Assembly: GCA_965370495.1 (NCBI GenBank)
Contig: CBDUUV010000019.1
Coordinates: forward strand, 1 to 28,047
Length of the DNA: 28,047 bases
Direction: 5' to 3'
Origin: Krumholzibacterium sp965370495
GTDB taxonomy: Bacteria > Krumholzibacteriota > Krumholzibacteriia > Krumholzibacteriales > Krumholzibacteriaceae
The notes below the pieces were generated by a model. The model did no database searches and was not told the origin of the DNA. It saw nothing but the letters and a program-made list of their open reading frames with translations. Position 1 is the first letter of the stretch, and every line of letters starts with the position of its first letter. Shown in pieces: positions 1-7,843 of the stretch. Both the position numbers and the translations under genes were made by a program.

Positions 1-1761
1 CCCGATGGAATTGTTGACCTGGTCCTTGAACTGCGCCTGTATGAAAAATGCCGTATCTTTTGCCGGCGTATACTTCAGGTTCATTTTCAGTTTGTGTTCG
101 AGGTTCTGGTTGGTCGGGCCATAGAGCCTCTCTCCACCATCTTTCGCAAGATAGCTACCGGTATCTTTCATCTGGTACCGGTGGTTCAAGTTGAAACGAA
201 TGGGGGGCAGGATCCTGAAAGACGCGTCTGTTACAAGTACCGTGTTTCTATTGAGATAATTACGGTCCGGATCGAATGAATATTCCGTATAATCCATTTT
301 GATCTCGTATTTCTGCTTGATCGCGATCCACGTCGCCGGCCTGATTGAAAACTCGGGAACGAGAAGGTACTGATAATCCGCCCGGTTATCACCGGACAGA
401 GTAGCGTCGATATTAACGATTTCACGCCTGCTGGCCGAGATGGCTATCGCTGTCTTGATGACCCTGAAGAGATACGCGTTTATCTTGCCGCCGATCGAAG
501 AAAAGAGGTGATCGACATCCCGGGGATTCTGTTCCTTCTTCACGTAGAACTTCTGTTTTAGTGTCATCGTCCCTGTGAGGGAAATATCGAGGGAATCGTG
601 TATTGAATGCTTCCATGATCCGTTGAGGGCATAATTCTTCATGCTGTAACTGGCAACAGAGGTAGGACCGAATTCTGTAACCGACTCGCCCCTTTTCATC
701 GTAATCCCCAGACTGCCGTTCGTGCTGTATTTATATGATGCTGTGGCTTCAAGATTATTCGATTCCATCTCCTTGTTCCTGCGGTTTTCCACTACAAATT
801 TCTCATCTGAATAATTATGGTCGAATGTTACCTTGATACTCAGCGTCTTCATCGGCTTGATCGCGGACTCCAGATGCAGGGTCTCGCCTTTTATGCGGTT
901 TTCTTCTTCCTGCGCGTCTTCAGGATTGTCAAGCGCCTGCATCGAATTACCGAACGGAGGGTCTATCTGCCGCAGTACTCCCATTTTCCGGGAATATTTC
1001 ACTTTCAGAAACTTCTCTCCCTTGCCGCCGATCTCGAAACCGGCACGCAGCGTATCTACCCGGCTTGTGATTCCCTTGAACTCGATCGCCCCGATATCGC
1101 TCTGCTCGCGCTTGAAGGTCGTACCGAAACCACCTCCAACCCCTATTTTATCGCCGATGCTGTAGTTCTGATATCCGCCGGCCTGCACGGCCATGGTCTT
1201 GTTGAACTTGAAATCCTGCTGCCCCATCGAAGCCTTGCCGGTGAAATGCCCTTCCGTCTTGTCAGCGCCAAGAGTTGCCCTGGAATATATATAACTCAAT
1301 GCGGCTGATTCATCCTCCATCACGATCTCTTTCCCGTACTTCGCCATGCCGGAACTCACCTGTTTCGAATAGATTTTTCCGATCGACAGGTTCAGGTTGT
1401 ATGTGCCGGGGACCACCTTGACCGCGGAATTCATGAAGTTTTCCATGATCAAATCCATATCCCTGCCCCTGAATTTCTTTTTGCTGATAGTCAGGTTGCT
1501 GTTCAATATCCATCCACCATAGGCATTGAATGTCGAAGACATTCCCGTTTCCCCAAGATAATATCCTTCCGTGAATTTCAGGCTTGATTTCGATTGAAAG
1601 GTCAGGATCTTCACTTTCGTGGAATCGTTTTCGGCTGTTTTCAGTTCACTGCCGGAATTTTCCTGTGTTCCACCCGTACCCCGGGCCAGACCGTCCCCGG
1701 ACAGCAACACCGCAGCACAGAATATTCCCGTAATAAACAGCATTCCGCGTGAAGACATCAT
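1..1761 (-). CDS. Secreted beta-strand-rich protein, probable outer-membrane beta-barrel (partial, C-terminus beyond window)
   Basis: I translated this frame from position 1761 to position 1: 587 codons without a stop, so the gene continues past the left edge. It begins with a signal-peptide-like segment (MMSSRGMLFITGIFCAAVLL) followed by a polar Ser/Thr/Asn-rich linker. The rest has no long hydrophobic helix. It is rich in alternating aromatic and polar residues with Gly/Asn/Asp turns (for example YNLNLSIGKIYSK, LEATASYKYSTNGSLGITMK), the usual look of amphipathic outer-membrane strands. Its ATG overlaps the rsmA stop as ATGA, so translation is probably coupled; a second ATG follows directly. 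I do not recognise the family. A large porin-like, LptD-like or other transport barrel are all possible. Export and barrel architecture are inferred from sequence character, not from homology. Confidence 0.7.
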   Translation of the reverse strand, partial: MMSSRGMLFITGIFCAAVLLSGDGLARGTGGTQENSGSELKTAENDSTKVKILTFQSKSSLKFTEGYYLGETGMSSTFNAYGGWILNSNLTISKKKFRGRDMDLIMENFMNSAVKVVPGTYNLNLSIGKIYSKQVSSGMAKYGKEIVMEDESAALSYIYSRATLGADKTEGHFTGKASMGQQDFKFNKTMAVQAGGYQNYSIGDKIGVGGGFGTTFKREQSDIGAIEFKGITSRVDTLRAGFEIGGKGEKFLKVKYSRKMGVLRQIDPPFGNSMQALDNPEDAQEEENRIKGETLHLESAIKPMKTLSIKVTFDHNYSDEKFVVENRRNKEMESNNLEATASYKYSTNGSLGITMKRGESVTEFGPTSVASYSMKNYALNGSWKHSIHDSLDISLTGTMTLKQKFYVKKEQNPRDVDHLFSSIGGKINAYLFRVIKTAIAISASRREIVNIDATLSGDNRADYQYLLVPEFSIRPATWIAIKQKYEIKMDYTEYSFDPDRNYLNRNTVLVTDASFRILPPIRFNLNHRYQMKDTGSYLAKDGGERLYGPTNQNLEHKLKMNLKYTPAKDTAFFIQAQFKDQVNNSIG

Positions 1762-2585
1762 CGTGATCCCTGTAACTCCTTGTATCCCCTGTACAATACG
1801 AACCAATCTCCCAGAGCCAGCTGTTCCGGCCTGCGGCCGAGATCCAGCCCGGTCGCCTCCGCGAGACTTCCTGCAAAATCCCTTCCACCCTCACCATAAG
1901 AATTCCTGATAAGGCTGCTGAGTTTTTTGCGCCTCTGCGAAAACCCCATCTTGATAAATCCCAAAAAGTCTTTTCTGTCTTCGGGCACACCATCAAGCGC
2001 CCGTGGCTTGAATTTCAGGACGACACTGTCGATTTCAGGCCTTGGTCTGAACGAACCCGCCCTTGCCGTCGTCACCCTCGAGATATCGAGGTATGCCTGC
2101 ATAAAGACCGACAGGATACCACAATTACGCTCTCCGGGTGTAGCAAGAATCCTGTCCCCGACCTCTTTCTGGATCATGATCACAGACGCGGCGCACTTTT
2201 GCCCCTCGGGAAGCTTCAGCATAATCGTGCTTGTGAGCAGGTACGGTATGTTACCCACGACAAGATATCTGTCCCACCCACGGGTGAGAGCTTCGTTATC
2301 AAAATCGATCTCCCTGATATCAGCGGTCACTATCTCGACATTATCGTACTTTTCGCATCTGGCTCGAATCAATTCGGCCAGGCCCCTGTCAATCTCGAAA
2401 GCTGTCAGAAGTACCCCGGTTTCGGCCAGTGGTATTGTGAGCGCGCCGAGTCCCGGGCCTATCTCGAAAACAGGCAGTGTTTCCCCCCGGGTCAGAGCAT
2501 CGACTATCCTGCCGATAACCCTGCCCGAGACAAGAAAATTCTGGCCCAGGCTTTTTTTTGCCTTATGCCCGGATTTTTCCTTCAA
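1758..2585 (-). CDS. rsmA: 16S rRNA (adenine1518-N6/adenine1519-N6)-dimethyltransferase RsmA (KsgA)
   Basis: The product dimethylates two adjacent adenines in the 3'-terminal helix 45 loop of 16S rRNA with S-adenosylmethionine, a late step of 30S assembly. The 275-residue length is normal. Visible motifs are KKSLGQNFL near residues 10-18, the SAM-binding loop EIGPGLGALT at 41-50, the acidic FEID at 63-66, ADIRE at 89-93 and the catalytic NIPY at 113-116, a common variant of NLPY. The C-terminal region has the usual FRPRPEIDSVVL and QRRKKL elements. The start is TTG at 2585, chosen because GGAGGA lies five bases upstream and the next in-frame residues lead straight into the family N-terminus. 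It follows a 49-codon candidate ORF and a tatD fusion, and its stop overlaps the start of the barrel-protein gene. Confidence 0.96.
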   Translation of the reverse strand: MKEKSGHKAKKSLGQNFLVSGRVIGRIVDALTRGETLPVFEIGPGLGALTIPLAETGVLLTAFEIDRGLAELIRARCEKYDNVEIVTADIREIDFDNEALTRGWDRYLVVGNIPYLLTSTIMLKLPEGQKCAASVIMIQKEVGDRILATPGERNCGILSVFMQAYLDISRVTTARAGSFRPRPEIDSVVLKFKPRALDGVPEDRKDFLGFIKMGFSQRRKKLSSLIRNSYGEGGRDFAGSLAEATGLDLGRRPEQLALGDWFVLYRGYKELQGSR

Positions 2586-2590
2586 GCGTA

Positions 2591-2596
2591 TCCTCC
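2591..2596 (-). promoter_or_regulatory. Ribosome binding site that fixes the TTG start of rsmA
   Basis: On the minus strand GGAGGA is followed by the five-base spacer TACGC and then TTG. No in-frame ATG is available nearby, so this site decides the non-ATG start. Confidence 0.75.
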
Positions 2597-2647
2597 GGAT
2601 CGATCCATATCAACAGCTGTTTTCCCAGGGGGTTCGTTGGCAGAGTA

Positions 2648-2797
2648 CTAGAAATTACAAACAGAGCACCAGGAGGAGTCGTTCATGTGTCTGTCCAGCA
2701 CCGACAGCGTGCGGGGCAGATGGAAAGCCCCCCCAGGCAGAAACCACCCTTTCCCGGTCTCTTTTCCGCATACCGGCCATCTTTTCTTTTGCTCCAT
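2648..2797 (-). CDS. Candidate 49-residue Cys/His-rich small protein
   Basis: A short open frame begins with ATG 12 bases after the stop of the tatD-radical SAM gene and ends with TAG 62 bases before the rsmA start. The peptide starts MEQKKRWPVCGKETGKGWFL and ends MNDSSWCSVCNF. It has Cys at 10, 44 and 47 and His at 26 and 37, arranged like a small metal-binding knuckle (a VCG turn and a terminal CxxC). Without it the 224-base gap would be the only large one in the run. The upstream GGGG is a weak ribosome site. I do not recognise a family. It could be a zinc-ribbon protein, a partner or substrate of the radical SAM domain next door, or chance. An overlapping frame at 2655-2858 lacks any such pattern. 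Confidence is moderate to low. Confidence 0.4.
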   Translation of the reverse strand: MEQKKRWPVCGKETGKGWFLPGGAFHLPRTLSVLDRHMNDSSWCSVCNF

Positions 2798-2809
2798 TAC
2801 CGCGCCCCA

Positions 2810-4201
2810 TTATCCGCAGAGCCCTGCCGTGAAATGATATTTTCTGACCCTGAAGCACGCTCCCTTTATCCCGCTAACCACCCTGCCGGTCGCTTCAGTA
2901 TCGACTTCCGGATAATCAAGAGCCGTTACAACACATTCCATCCTTGACCCGGCGGCCTTTCCAATAAAATCCATGACCGTGTCGAACGCCTTTCCCCCAG
3001 CATCCGGCCTGCATATCTGCACATATTTTTTCCTGTCAGGAGCGTTCAGGCTGATCGAGATTTTTTCAAAAACCTCTTCCAGTTCAGGTACTATATCTCT
3101 CTGATTGATCATATTCCCGTGCCCGTTCGTATTAAGCCGCACGGGCAACCCGTGTTTCTTCAATCTTTCGGCAGCCTTGATCACATCCCTCACCCTCGCC
3201 GAAGGCTCCCCGTACCCGCAGAATACTATCTCCCCGTAATCCCCTGTTTCCAGGAGTTTTTCCGCCGCAGATACCATCTCCTGCACAGAGGGGTCGACAG
3301 CCAGGTTCAGGTTGTACCCGTATAGATGATTGCCGGGAAGAAACCTTGCGCAGAAAACGCAGTTGTTCGTACATGTCGCCGTGACATTTATATACAGGTT
3401 GCCCTTGAGCCCGTACGCGATACTTGCCGGAATATCTTTTTCGCCGTTAAAAAGCCTTCTGTAATTAGCCTCCGCAGCGCGTTCGATATCTTTTCTGTTT
3501 ACTTCTTTCAGCTCGGCGAATCTTTCCGCTACATACGTTATATAGGCAGGCTCATTTCTCTTGCCCCTGTACGGCACGGGGGGAAGGTAGGGACAATCCG
3601 TCTCCAGCACGAAACTGTTCGACTGTAACCGCGCCACGACATCGGGAAGGCGGGAGTTCTTGTATGTAAGCGGTCCTCCGATGCCAAGAAGGAAACCCAG
3701 GCCGAGTACCCTCACGGCCTCGTCGATCCCGCCTGAAAAAGCATGGAAGATCCCTCCGCTCTCCGAGGCCCCTTCATCTTCCAGAATCTTCATAACATCC
3801 TCGAAAGCATCGCGGCAATGAATGATCATCGGCTTCGAAAATCGAAGCGCGATGCCGATCTGCCGGCGAAAGACATCCTGTTGCACATCACGTGGAGAAA
3901 GGTCCCTGTAGTAGTCCAGGCCGATCTCTCCGACACCCAGCACCTTTCTTCTCAGGAGAAGCCGTTTTATCCTGTTTTCCAGTTCTGTGTTCCATTCGGT
4001 CGCGTGATGGGGGTGTATACCGAGCGCCGCATATACGTTCCCGTACTCATCGGCCAGCGCAACGGTCTCGTCGATCGAAGCCGGATCGTATCCGACATTG
4101 AGAATCTCGCCCACGCCAGCCGCGCGTGCTCTTTCGAGAACCGCGGGAAGATCGCCGTAGAATTGCGACATATTGAGATGGGCGTGAGAATCAATAAGCA
4201 T
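2810..4201 (-). CDS. tatD: TatD-family metal-dependent hydrolase fused to a TatD-associated radical SAM domain
   Basis: The protein has 463 residues and two domains. Residues 1 to about 255 are a TatD amidohydrolase-fold domain: HAH at 6-8, GEIGLDYY with the metal-binding Glu near 93, IIHCRDA near 130, IFHAFSGG near 156 and LETDCPYL near 205. The family members are 3'-5' exonucleases or related metal-dependent hydrolases. Residues from about 265 to the end are a short radical SAM domain with CTNNCVFC (CX3CX2C) near 275-282 and the SAM-contact GYGEPSAR, matching the TatD-linked radical SAM family whose reaction is unknown. No SPASM extension is seen. The start at ATG 4201 is chosen because GAGG sits five bases upstream, overlapping the metG stop, and MLIDSHAHLN is the canonical TatD N-terminus. 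An upstream ATG at 4318 would overlap metG by over 100 bases. Fusion versus adjacency varies among genomes. Confidence 0.92.
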   Translation of the reverse strand: MLIDSHAHLNMSQFYGDLPAVLERARAAGVGEILNVGYDPASIDETVALADEYGNVYAALGIHPHHATEWNTELENRIKRLLLRRKVLGVGEIGLDYYRDLSPRDVQQDVFRRQIGIALRFSKPMIIHCRDAFEDVMKILEDEGASESGGIFHAFSGGIDEAVRVLGLGFLLGIGGPLTYKNSRLPDVVARLQSNSFVLETDCPYLPPVPYRGKRNEPAYITYVAERFAELKEVNRKDIERAAEANYRRLFNGEKDIPASIAYGLKGNLYINVTATCTNNCVFCARFLPGNHLYGYNLNLAVDPSVQEMVSAAEKLLETGDYGEIVFCGYGEPSARVRDVIKAAERLKKHGLPVRLNTNGHGNMINQRDIVPELEEVFEKISISLNAPDRKKYVQICRPDAGGKAFDTVMDFIGKAAGSRMECVVTALDYPEVDTEATGRVVSGIKGACFRVRKYHFTAGLCG

Positions 4202-4206
4202 ATACG

Positions 4207-4210
4207 CCTC
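4207..4210 (-). promoter_or_regulatory. Ribosome binding site deciding the tatD-rSAM start
   Basis: GAGG on the minus strand, spacer CGTAT, then ATG at 4201. It overlaps the metG stop codon (4209-4211), which suggests translational coupling between metG and the fusion gene. Confidence 0.6.
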
Positions 4211-5747
4211 AATCCCTGAATATATCTTCAGGTTTTTCCTGTATCCTTGAAAAAAGCGGGGCAGGATGCTCGAGGTTTTCAGCAGCCGATTCGCCTGCGG
4301 GAAGATCGTCGATAGCAACTTGCGCCCCCCCGAGCTGATCCGACATCTCTTTCATTTTTACGGGCATGAAAGGCTCGAGCACCAACGCCGAAGTCCTCAG
4401 GACTACGAGAAGTTCCCTGAAGACAGCTTTGAGTTCATCAACCTTCGATTCATCTTTTGCCAGCGCCCACGGGCTTTTTTCCTCAATATACTTGTTTGCC
4501 CGCTGAATGATGGTCCAGTAGGCGCCGAGAGCTTTCGAGAATTCCATCTTTTCCATATAATTCCTGTACCCCTCGAGCGCGCCAAGCAGATCGGCATACA
4601 GGTCGCTGTTTTTGTCAAACGGAGCCGATTCTATCCTGCCTCCGAAATATTTCGAGATCATAGCAAGAGTACGGCTGAAGAGATTACCCAGCTCGTTCGC
4701 GAGATCTGCGTTGTAGCGGTTCACAAGTATTTCCACCGAGATATCTCCATCCTTGGTGAACGGAACTTCTCTGAGAAGAAGATACCTGAGTCCGTCCGGC
4801 CCGAAAATAGAAGCCATTTTCCCGGGATCCAGTATATTGCCTCTCGACTTGCTCATTTTCTCACCAGCCAGGGATATGAACCCGTGCGCGAAAATGGACT
4901 TCGGGAGCTCGATGCCGGCCGCCATAAGCATCGCCGGCCAGATCACACAATGGAATCTCGTAATATCCTTGCCTATCACATGATAATCGGCAGGCCAGAA
5001 CCGGTCGAATTTTTCGGTATCATCTCCACCGTAATCCAGAGCCGAGATATAGTTTGTCAGGGCATCGAACCATACATAGACCACGTGGTCCCTGTCGACG
5101 GGAAGCGGTATCCCCCATTTCATTCCCGCCCTCGAAATCGAGACATCGAGAAGCCCTCCCTTTATCACATTCAGCACTTCGTTGGCCCTCGTCTTTGGTT
5201 TTACAAAATCCGGGTTTTTCTCCATATGTTCCAGAAGAGGTTTTTCGAACTTCGACAGGGCAAAGAAATAATTATCCTCACTCAGCATCTCCGGTTTCTT
5301 TTTGTGCCTCGGGCAAAGCCCGTCCTCGAGGTCCTTTTCACTGATGAACTCCTCGCACGACACGCAATACAGACCTTCGTACTTGCCCCTGTAGATATAT
5401 CCGTTATCATGGATCTTGCTGAAAAGCTTTATTACGGCCTTCTCATGCCTTTTTTCGGTAGTGTGGATGAAATCGTCGTAAGAAATGTTAAGTGTTTTCC
5501 AGGTTCCGGTAAAAACCCCCGACATGTTCTTGCAGTATTCAATCGGGTCCATCCCCTTTTTTCGTGCTTCACGTTCTACATTGATGCTGTGCTCATCGTT
5601 GCCCATCACAAAATACGTCTCGAACCCGCATAGCCGCTTGTACCTTGCCATGCAATCGGCACCGATTTTTTCATAAGCTGTTCCAAGATGCGGCCTTTGA
5701 TTGACATAATCGATCGCTGTCGTGATATAGAATTTTTTTGCTTCCAT
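4209..5747 (-). CDS. metG: Methionyl-tRNA synthetase
   Basis: Class I aminoacyl-tRNA synthetase that charges tRNA-Met in the cytoplasm. The N-terminus has FYITTAIDYVNQRPHLGTAY, with the HLGT version of the HIGH signature at about 20-24. CVSCEE near 126-131 and CPRHKKK near 142-148 form the zinc knuckle of the connective peptide. The catalytic loop GEKMSKSRGN lies near 293-302. The anticodon-binding helical domain follows (YNADLANELGNLFSR onward). At 512 residues it is the short form without the C-terminal EMAP/Trbp111 tRNA-binding domain. ATG at 5747 lies 11 bases after the ricT stop. The reading frame closes on the ribosome site of the next gene. Opposite-strand open frames over this gene are codon-bias shadows. 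Confidence 0.96.
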   Translation of the reverse strand: MEAKKFYITTAIDYVNQRPHLGTAYEKIGADCMARYKRLCGFETYFVMGNDEHSINVEREARKKGMDPIEYCKNMSGVFTGTWKTLNISYDDFIHTTEKRHEKAVIKLFSKIHDNGYIYRGKYEGLYCVSCEEFISEKDLEDGLCPRHKKKPEMLSEDNYFFALSKFEKPLLEHMEKNPDFVKPKTRANEVLNVIKGGLLDVSISRAGMKWGIPLPVDRDHVVYVWFDALTNYISALDYGGDDTEKFDRFWPADYHVIGKDITRFHCVIWPAMLMAAGIELPKSIFAHGFISLAGEKMSKSRGNILDPGKMASIFGPDGLRYLLLREVPFTKDGDISVEILVNRYNADLANELGNLFSRTLAMISKYFGGRIESAPFDKNSDLYADLLGALEGYRNYMEKMEFSKALGAYWTIIQRANKYIEEKSPWALAKDESKVDELKAVFRELLVVLRTSALVLEPFMPVKMKEMSDQLGGAQVAIDDLPAGESAAENLEHPAPLFSRIQEKPEDIFRD

Positions 5748-5758
5748 TGCTCTGCTGA

Positions 5759-6646
5759 TTACCTTTCGCCCGGATCTTTTTCTTTTTCGAATTCTTTCTG
5801 GAGCACTTCCTCTCCTACATCATTGTCCGGAATTTCTTCAACCTCGCATATCCCGAGTTCCTGCCTGAACTTCTCCAGGGGTATTTCTATCGTATTGGAA
5901 TCTTCGTCCGTCAGGATAATTGAATCCTTGAACAAATTGATCTTGTCGAGACGGTGCCGGGACCCGAAACATATTATCCTGCTTCCCACCTTGGGGATCC
6001 CTTTCATCAATTCCTTGTAGTCAGAAAGCTCATATGCAAGGCAGCACATAAGCCTTCCGCAGGCGCCGGATATCTTCGCCGGTGTTAAAGGAAGATTCTG
6101 GTCTTTGGCCATCTTCAGAGTAACAGGCTCGAAATCCTTCAGAAATGTTGAACAGCAAAGACTGCGGCCGCACATTCCCATCCCGTCGAAACGCCTTGCC
6201 TCGTCCCTTACACCGATTTGCCTGAGATCTATCCTGGTTCTAAAAATACTGGCCAGACCCTTGACCAGCTCCCTGAAATCTATTCTGCCATCGGAGGTAA
6301 AATAGAACGTTATCTTGTTTCCATCAAACTGGTATTCTACATCAACAAGTTTCATGTCGAGGCTATGGTCTGCTGCCTTTTCCTGGCAAATACGCAAAGC
6401 TTCCTTTTCCTTTTCCCTGGCCTCATCCAGCATTTGGACGTCCCTGTCCGTAGCGTGACGGATGATCTCTTTCATATTCGCGGCAACATCTCTGGCGTGG
6501 GCCTGGGCAAGTGATATGATAAGCCCCATATCCTCTCCGCGATCAGCCTGGACTATACAGTAATTGCCGTTTCTGAGATAAAGGGCCCTTGCGTTTTTGA
6601 AGTACTCTTTCCTCTGTGCCTTGAACTGGACCTCAACTATTTCCAT
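5759..6646 (-). CDS. ricT: RicT/YaaT-type PSP1-domain protein
   Basis: This is a PSP1-domain protein of the RicT (YaaT) family, 295 residues. In Bacillus subtilis RicT forms the Y-complex with RicA and RicF, which carries iron-sulfur clusters and affects RNase Y-dependent mRNA processing, sporulation and competence. Two family cysteine clusters are clear: GMCGRSLCCSTF near 156-167 and GACGRLMCCLAYE near 194-206. The N-terminal ARALYLRNGNYCIVQADRGEDMG is also typical. I see no ricA or ricF homologue in the window, so the partners are either elsewhere or absent. The ATG start is preceded by the stop of a 31-codon frame in a TAATG arrangement. The C-terminus is acidic. The family call is strong; its molecular role in a diderm is inference. 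Confidence 0.92.
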   Translation of the reverse strand: MEIVEVQFKAQRKEYFKNARALYLRNGNYCIVQADRGEDMGLIISLAQAHARDVAANMKEIIRHATDRDVQMLDEAREKEKEALRICQEKAADHSLDMKLVDVEYQFDGNKITFYFTSDGRIDFRELVKGLASIFRTRIDLRQIGVRDEARRFDGMGMCGRSLCCSTFLKDFEPVTLKMAKDQNLPLTPAKISGACGRLMCCLAYELSDYKELMKGIPKVGSRIICFGSRHRLDKINLFKDSIILTDEDSNTIEIPLEKFRQELGICEVEEIPDNDVGEEVLQKEFEKEKDPGER

Positions 6647-6741
6647 TATTTTTCCGTATCCTTGTTCCTGTTGAAATGCCGGATTTGCCGTCTTCCCGCT
6701 TCTCCCCTTAATTCGTTCATCAATTGCAGGTTACGATGCAT
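6646..6741 (-). CDS. Very short candidate ORF (31 codons) filling the holB-ricT gap
   Basis: The 102-base gap between holB and ricT is almost wholly one open frame, MHRNLQLMNELRGEAGRRQI and then RHFNRNKDTEK. It begins seven bases after the holB stop, and its TAA overlaps the ricT ATG by one base (TAATG). The peptide is very basic and has no domain. I see no clear ribosome site. It could be a coupling leader for ricT, a small basic protein, or chance in a short gap. I report it mainly so the stretch is documented. Confidence 0.15.
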   Translation of the reverse strand: MHRNLQLMNELRGEAGRRQIRHFNRNKDTEK

Positions 6742-6748
6742 GAGCAAT

Positions 6749-7843
6749 CTAATACCACTTTCCCGCCAAATCAAGCAGGAGTTGAATCCATGTCAGCTCG
6801 ATGTCGACGTTTCTCTTCAATCTTTCCGAAGCCTTTGCGATCTTCCGCATATCCTCGGGAAGGTCTCTTCCCATCGCGGATTCGATTGCCCCGCCGCCGA
6901 ATTCCTTCTTCAGCAGCTTCGTCTCCCCTTCTGAAAGCCGCCCCTCCCTGGCCCTCAGCATCTGCCGGTTCAGCGTTACCATCTCCTGCAACAAGATTCC
7001 TGTTTCCTCTCGTGTATATTCACGCGCCAGTCCCTCAGCCTCAGCCGGCATCTGCTTCGTCTTTCCTTCAAGAACAAGTTTCAGCGCCGATACGGCATCA
7101 TTCCTGAGCCCCAGGAATCTCTCGTCAAGAAAATCAACCGCGCGCCTTATACTTCCCCCCGCGAGAGATGCCAGCCTCCCGGCTTCGCTTTTTTCCACCG
7201 AGTAAAATGTCTCGAGAAACTCAGATACCGAACTGTCACCGAGAAGATCGAAGCGTATCTCCCGACACCTTGACAGGATCGTTGGAAGAAGCCTGTCCGG
7301 GTACCCGGTTACAATTATCAAAACTACCGAAGCCGGCGGTTCCTCGAGAAGTTTCAGGAAAGCGTTCTGCGCTTCTATCGTCGCGAGATGTGCTTCGAAG
7401 AGAATCACAGGCATATATTTTCCCTCGAATGGTTGTTTGCCTGCAACTTCGAGCAGCTTTCTTATCGCCCCTATACCAATACTTCGAGCCTTGTTGCCGA
7501 ATTCGCCATGCGCGAGGAAATCTTCTCTTCTGCTTTCAACTATGACCGGCATCGATTTTTCTGCCGGCCCGGATGGCAATGGATAGACCAGATGCAGGTC
7601 CGGGTGCTCGAGCCTTCCTGTCTTGCGGCATGAAGAACATACCGAATCTGAGCATGAATCAGGAGCTATGCAGTTCAGCCTGGCTGCCAGCCTGACAGCC
7701 ATAAGCTCTTTTCCGGCTCCCCCTGGCCCCGAAAACAGCATGGAAGACGGCATCCTGCCCGCACCGAGCATTCCATCGACAAGACGCGCTGTCCTCTGCT
7801 GGCCCTGGGCAATAATCTCTGCTGCTGACAGGATATCGATCAC
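6749..7843 (-). CDS. holB: DNA polymerase III delta' subunit (clamp-loader AAA+ protein)
   Basis: The delta' subunit is part of the clamp loader that places the sliding clamp on DNA. The 364-residue protein has an N-terminal AAA+ domain with GPGGAGKE at 39-46, a four-cysteine zinc module (Cys 58, 64, 69, 72), the VILFEAHLATIEAQNAFLKL Walker-B-like and sensor region with LEEPP, and the SRC arginine-finger motif in ILSRCREIRF. The P-loop ends in Glu where Ser/Thr would bind Mg-ATP, so ATP binding is probably lost, as expected for many delta' proteins. The start is GTG at 7843, overlapping the upstream EnvC-like stop as GTGA, with GGGGG just before it. ricT follows, as in Firmicutes. A DnaX/tau identity is unlikely because of the degenerate P-loop and short length. 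Confidence 0.9.
   Translation of the reverse strand: MIDILSAAEIIAQGQQRTARLVDGMLGAGRMPSSMLFSGPGGAGKELMAVRLAARLNCIAPDSCSDSVCSSCRKTGRLEHPDLHLVYPLPSGPAEKSMPVIVESRREDFLAHGEFGNKARSIGIGAIRKLLEVAGKQPFEGKYMPVILFEAHLATIEAQNAFLKLLEEPPASVVLIIVTGYPDRLLPTILSRCREIRFDLLGDSSVSEFLETFYSVEKSEAGRLASLAGGSIRRAVDFLDERFLGLRNDAVSALKLVLEGKTKQMPAEAEGLAREYTREETGILLQEMVTLNRQMLRAREGRLSEGETKLLKKEFGGGAIESAMGRDLPEDMRKIAKASERLKRNVDIELTWIQLLLDLAGKWY

Noticed and set aside
1927..2832. A 301-codon plus-strand open frame opposite rsmA
   Set aside because: Composition is Ser/Arg/Pro-rich as expected for an antisense frame; rsmA is well supported.
2655..2858. Alternative minus-strand frame overlapping the 49-residue Cys-rich ORF
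   Set aside because: Its first codons lie inside the radical SAM coding region and it lacks any patterned residues; the Cys-rich frame is the better candidate.
4266..5633. A 455-codon plus-strand open frame opposite metG
   Set aside because: metG is complete with all catalytic motifs; the antisense frame has no recognisable feature.
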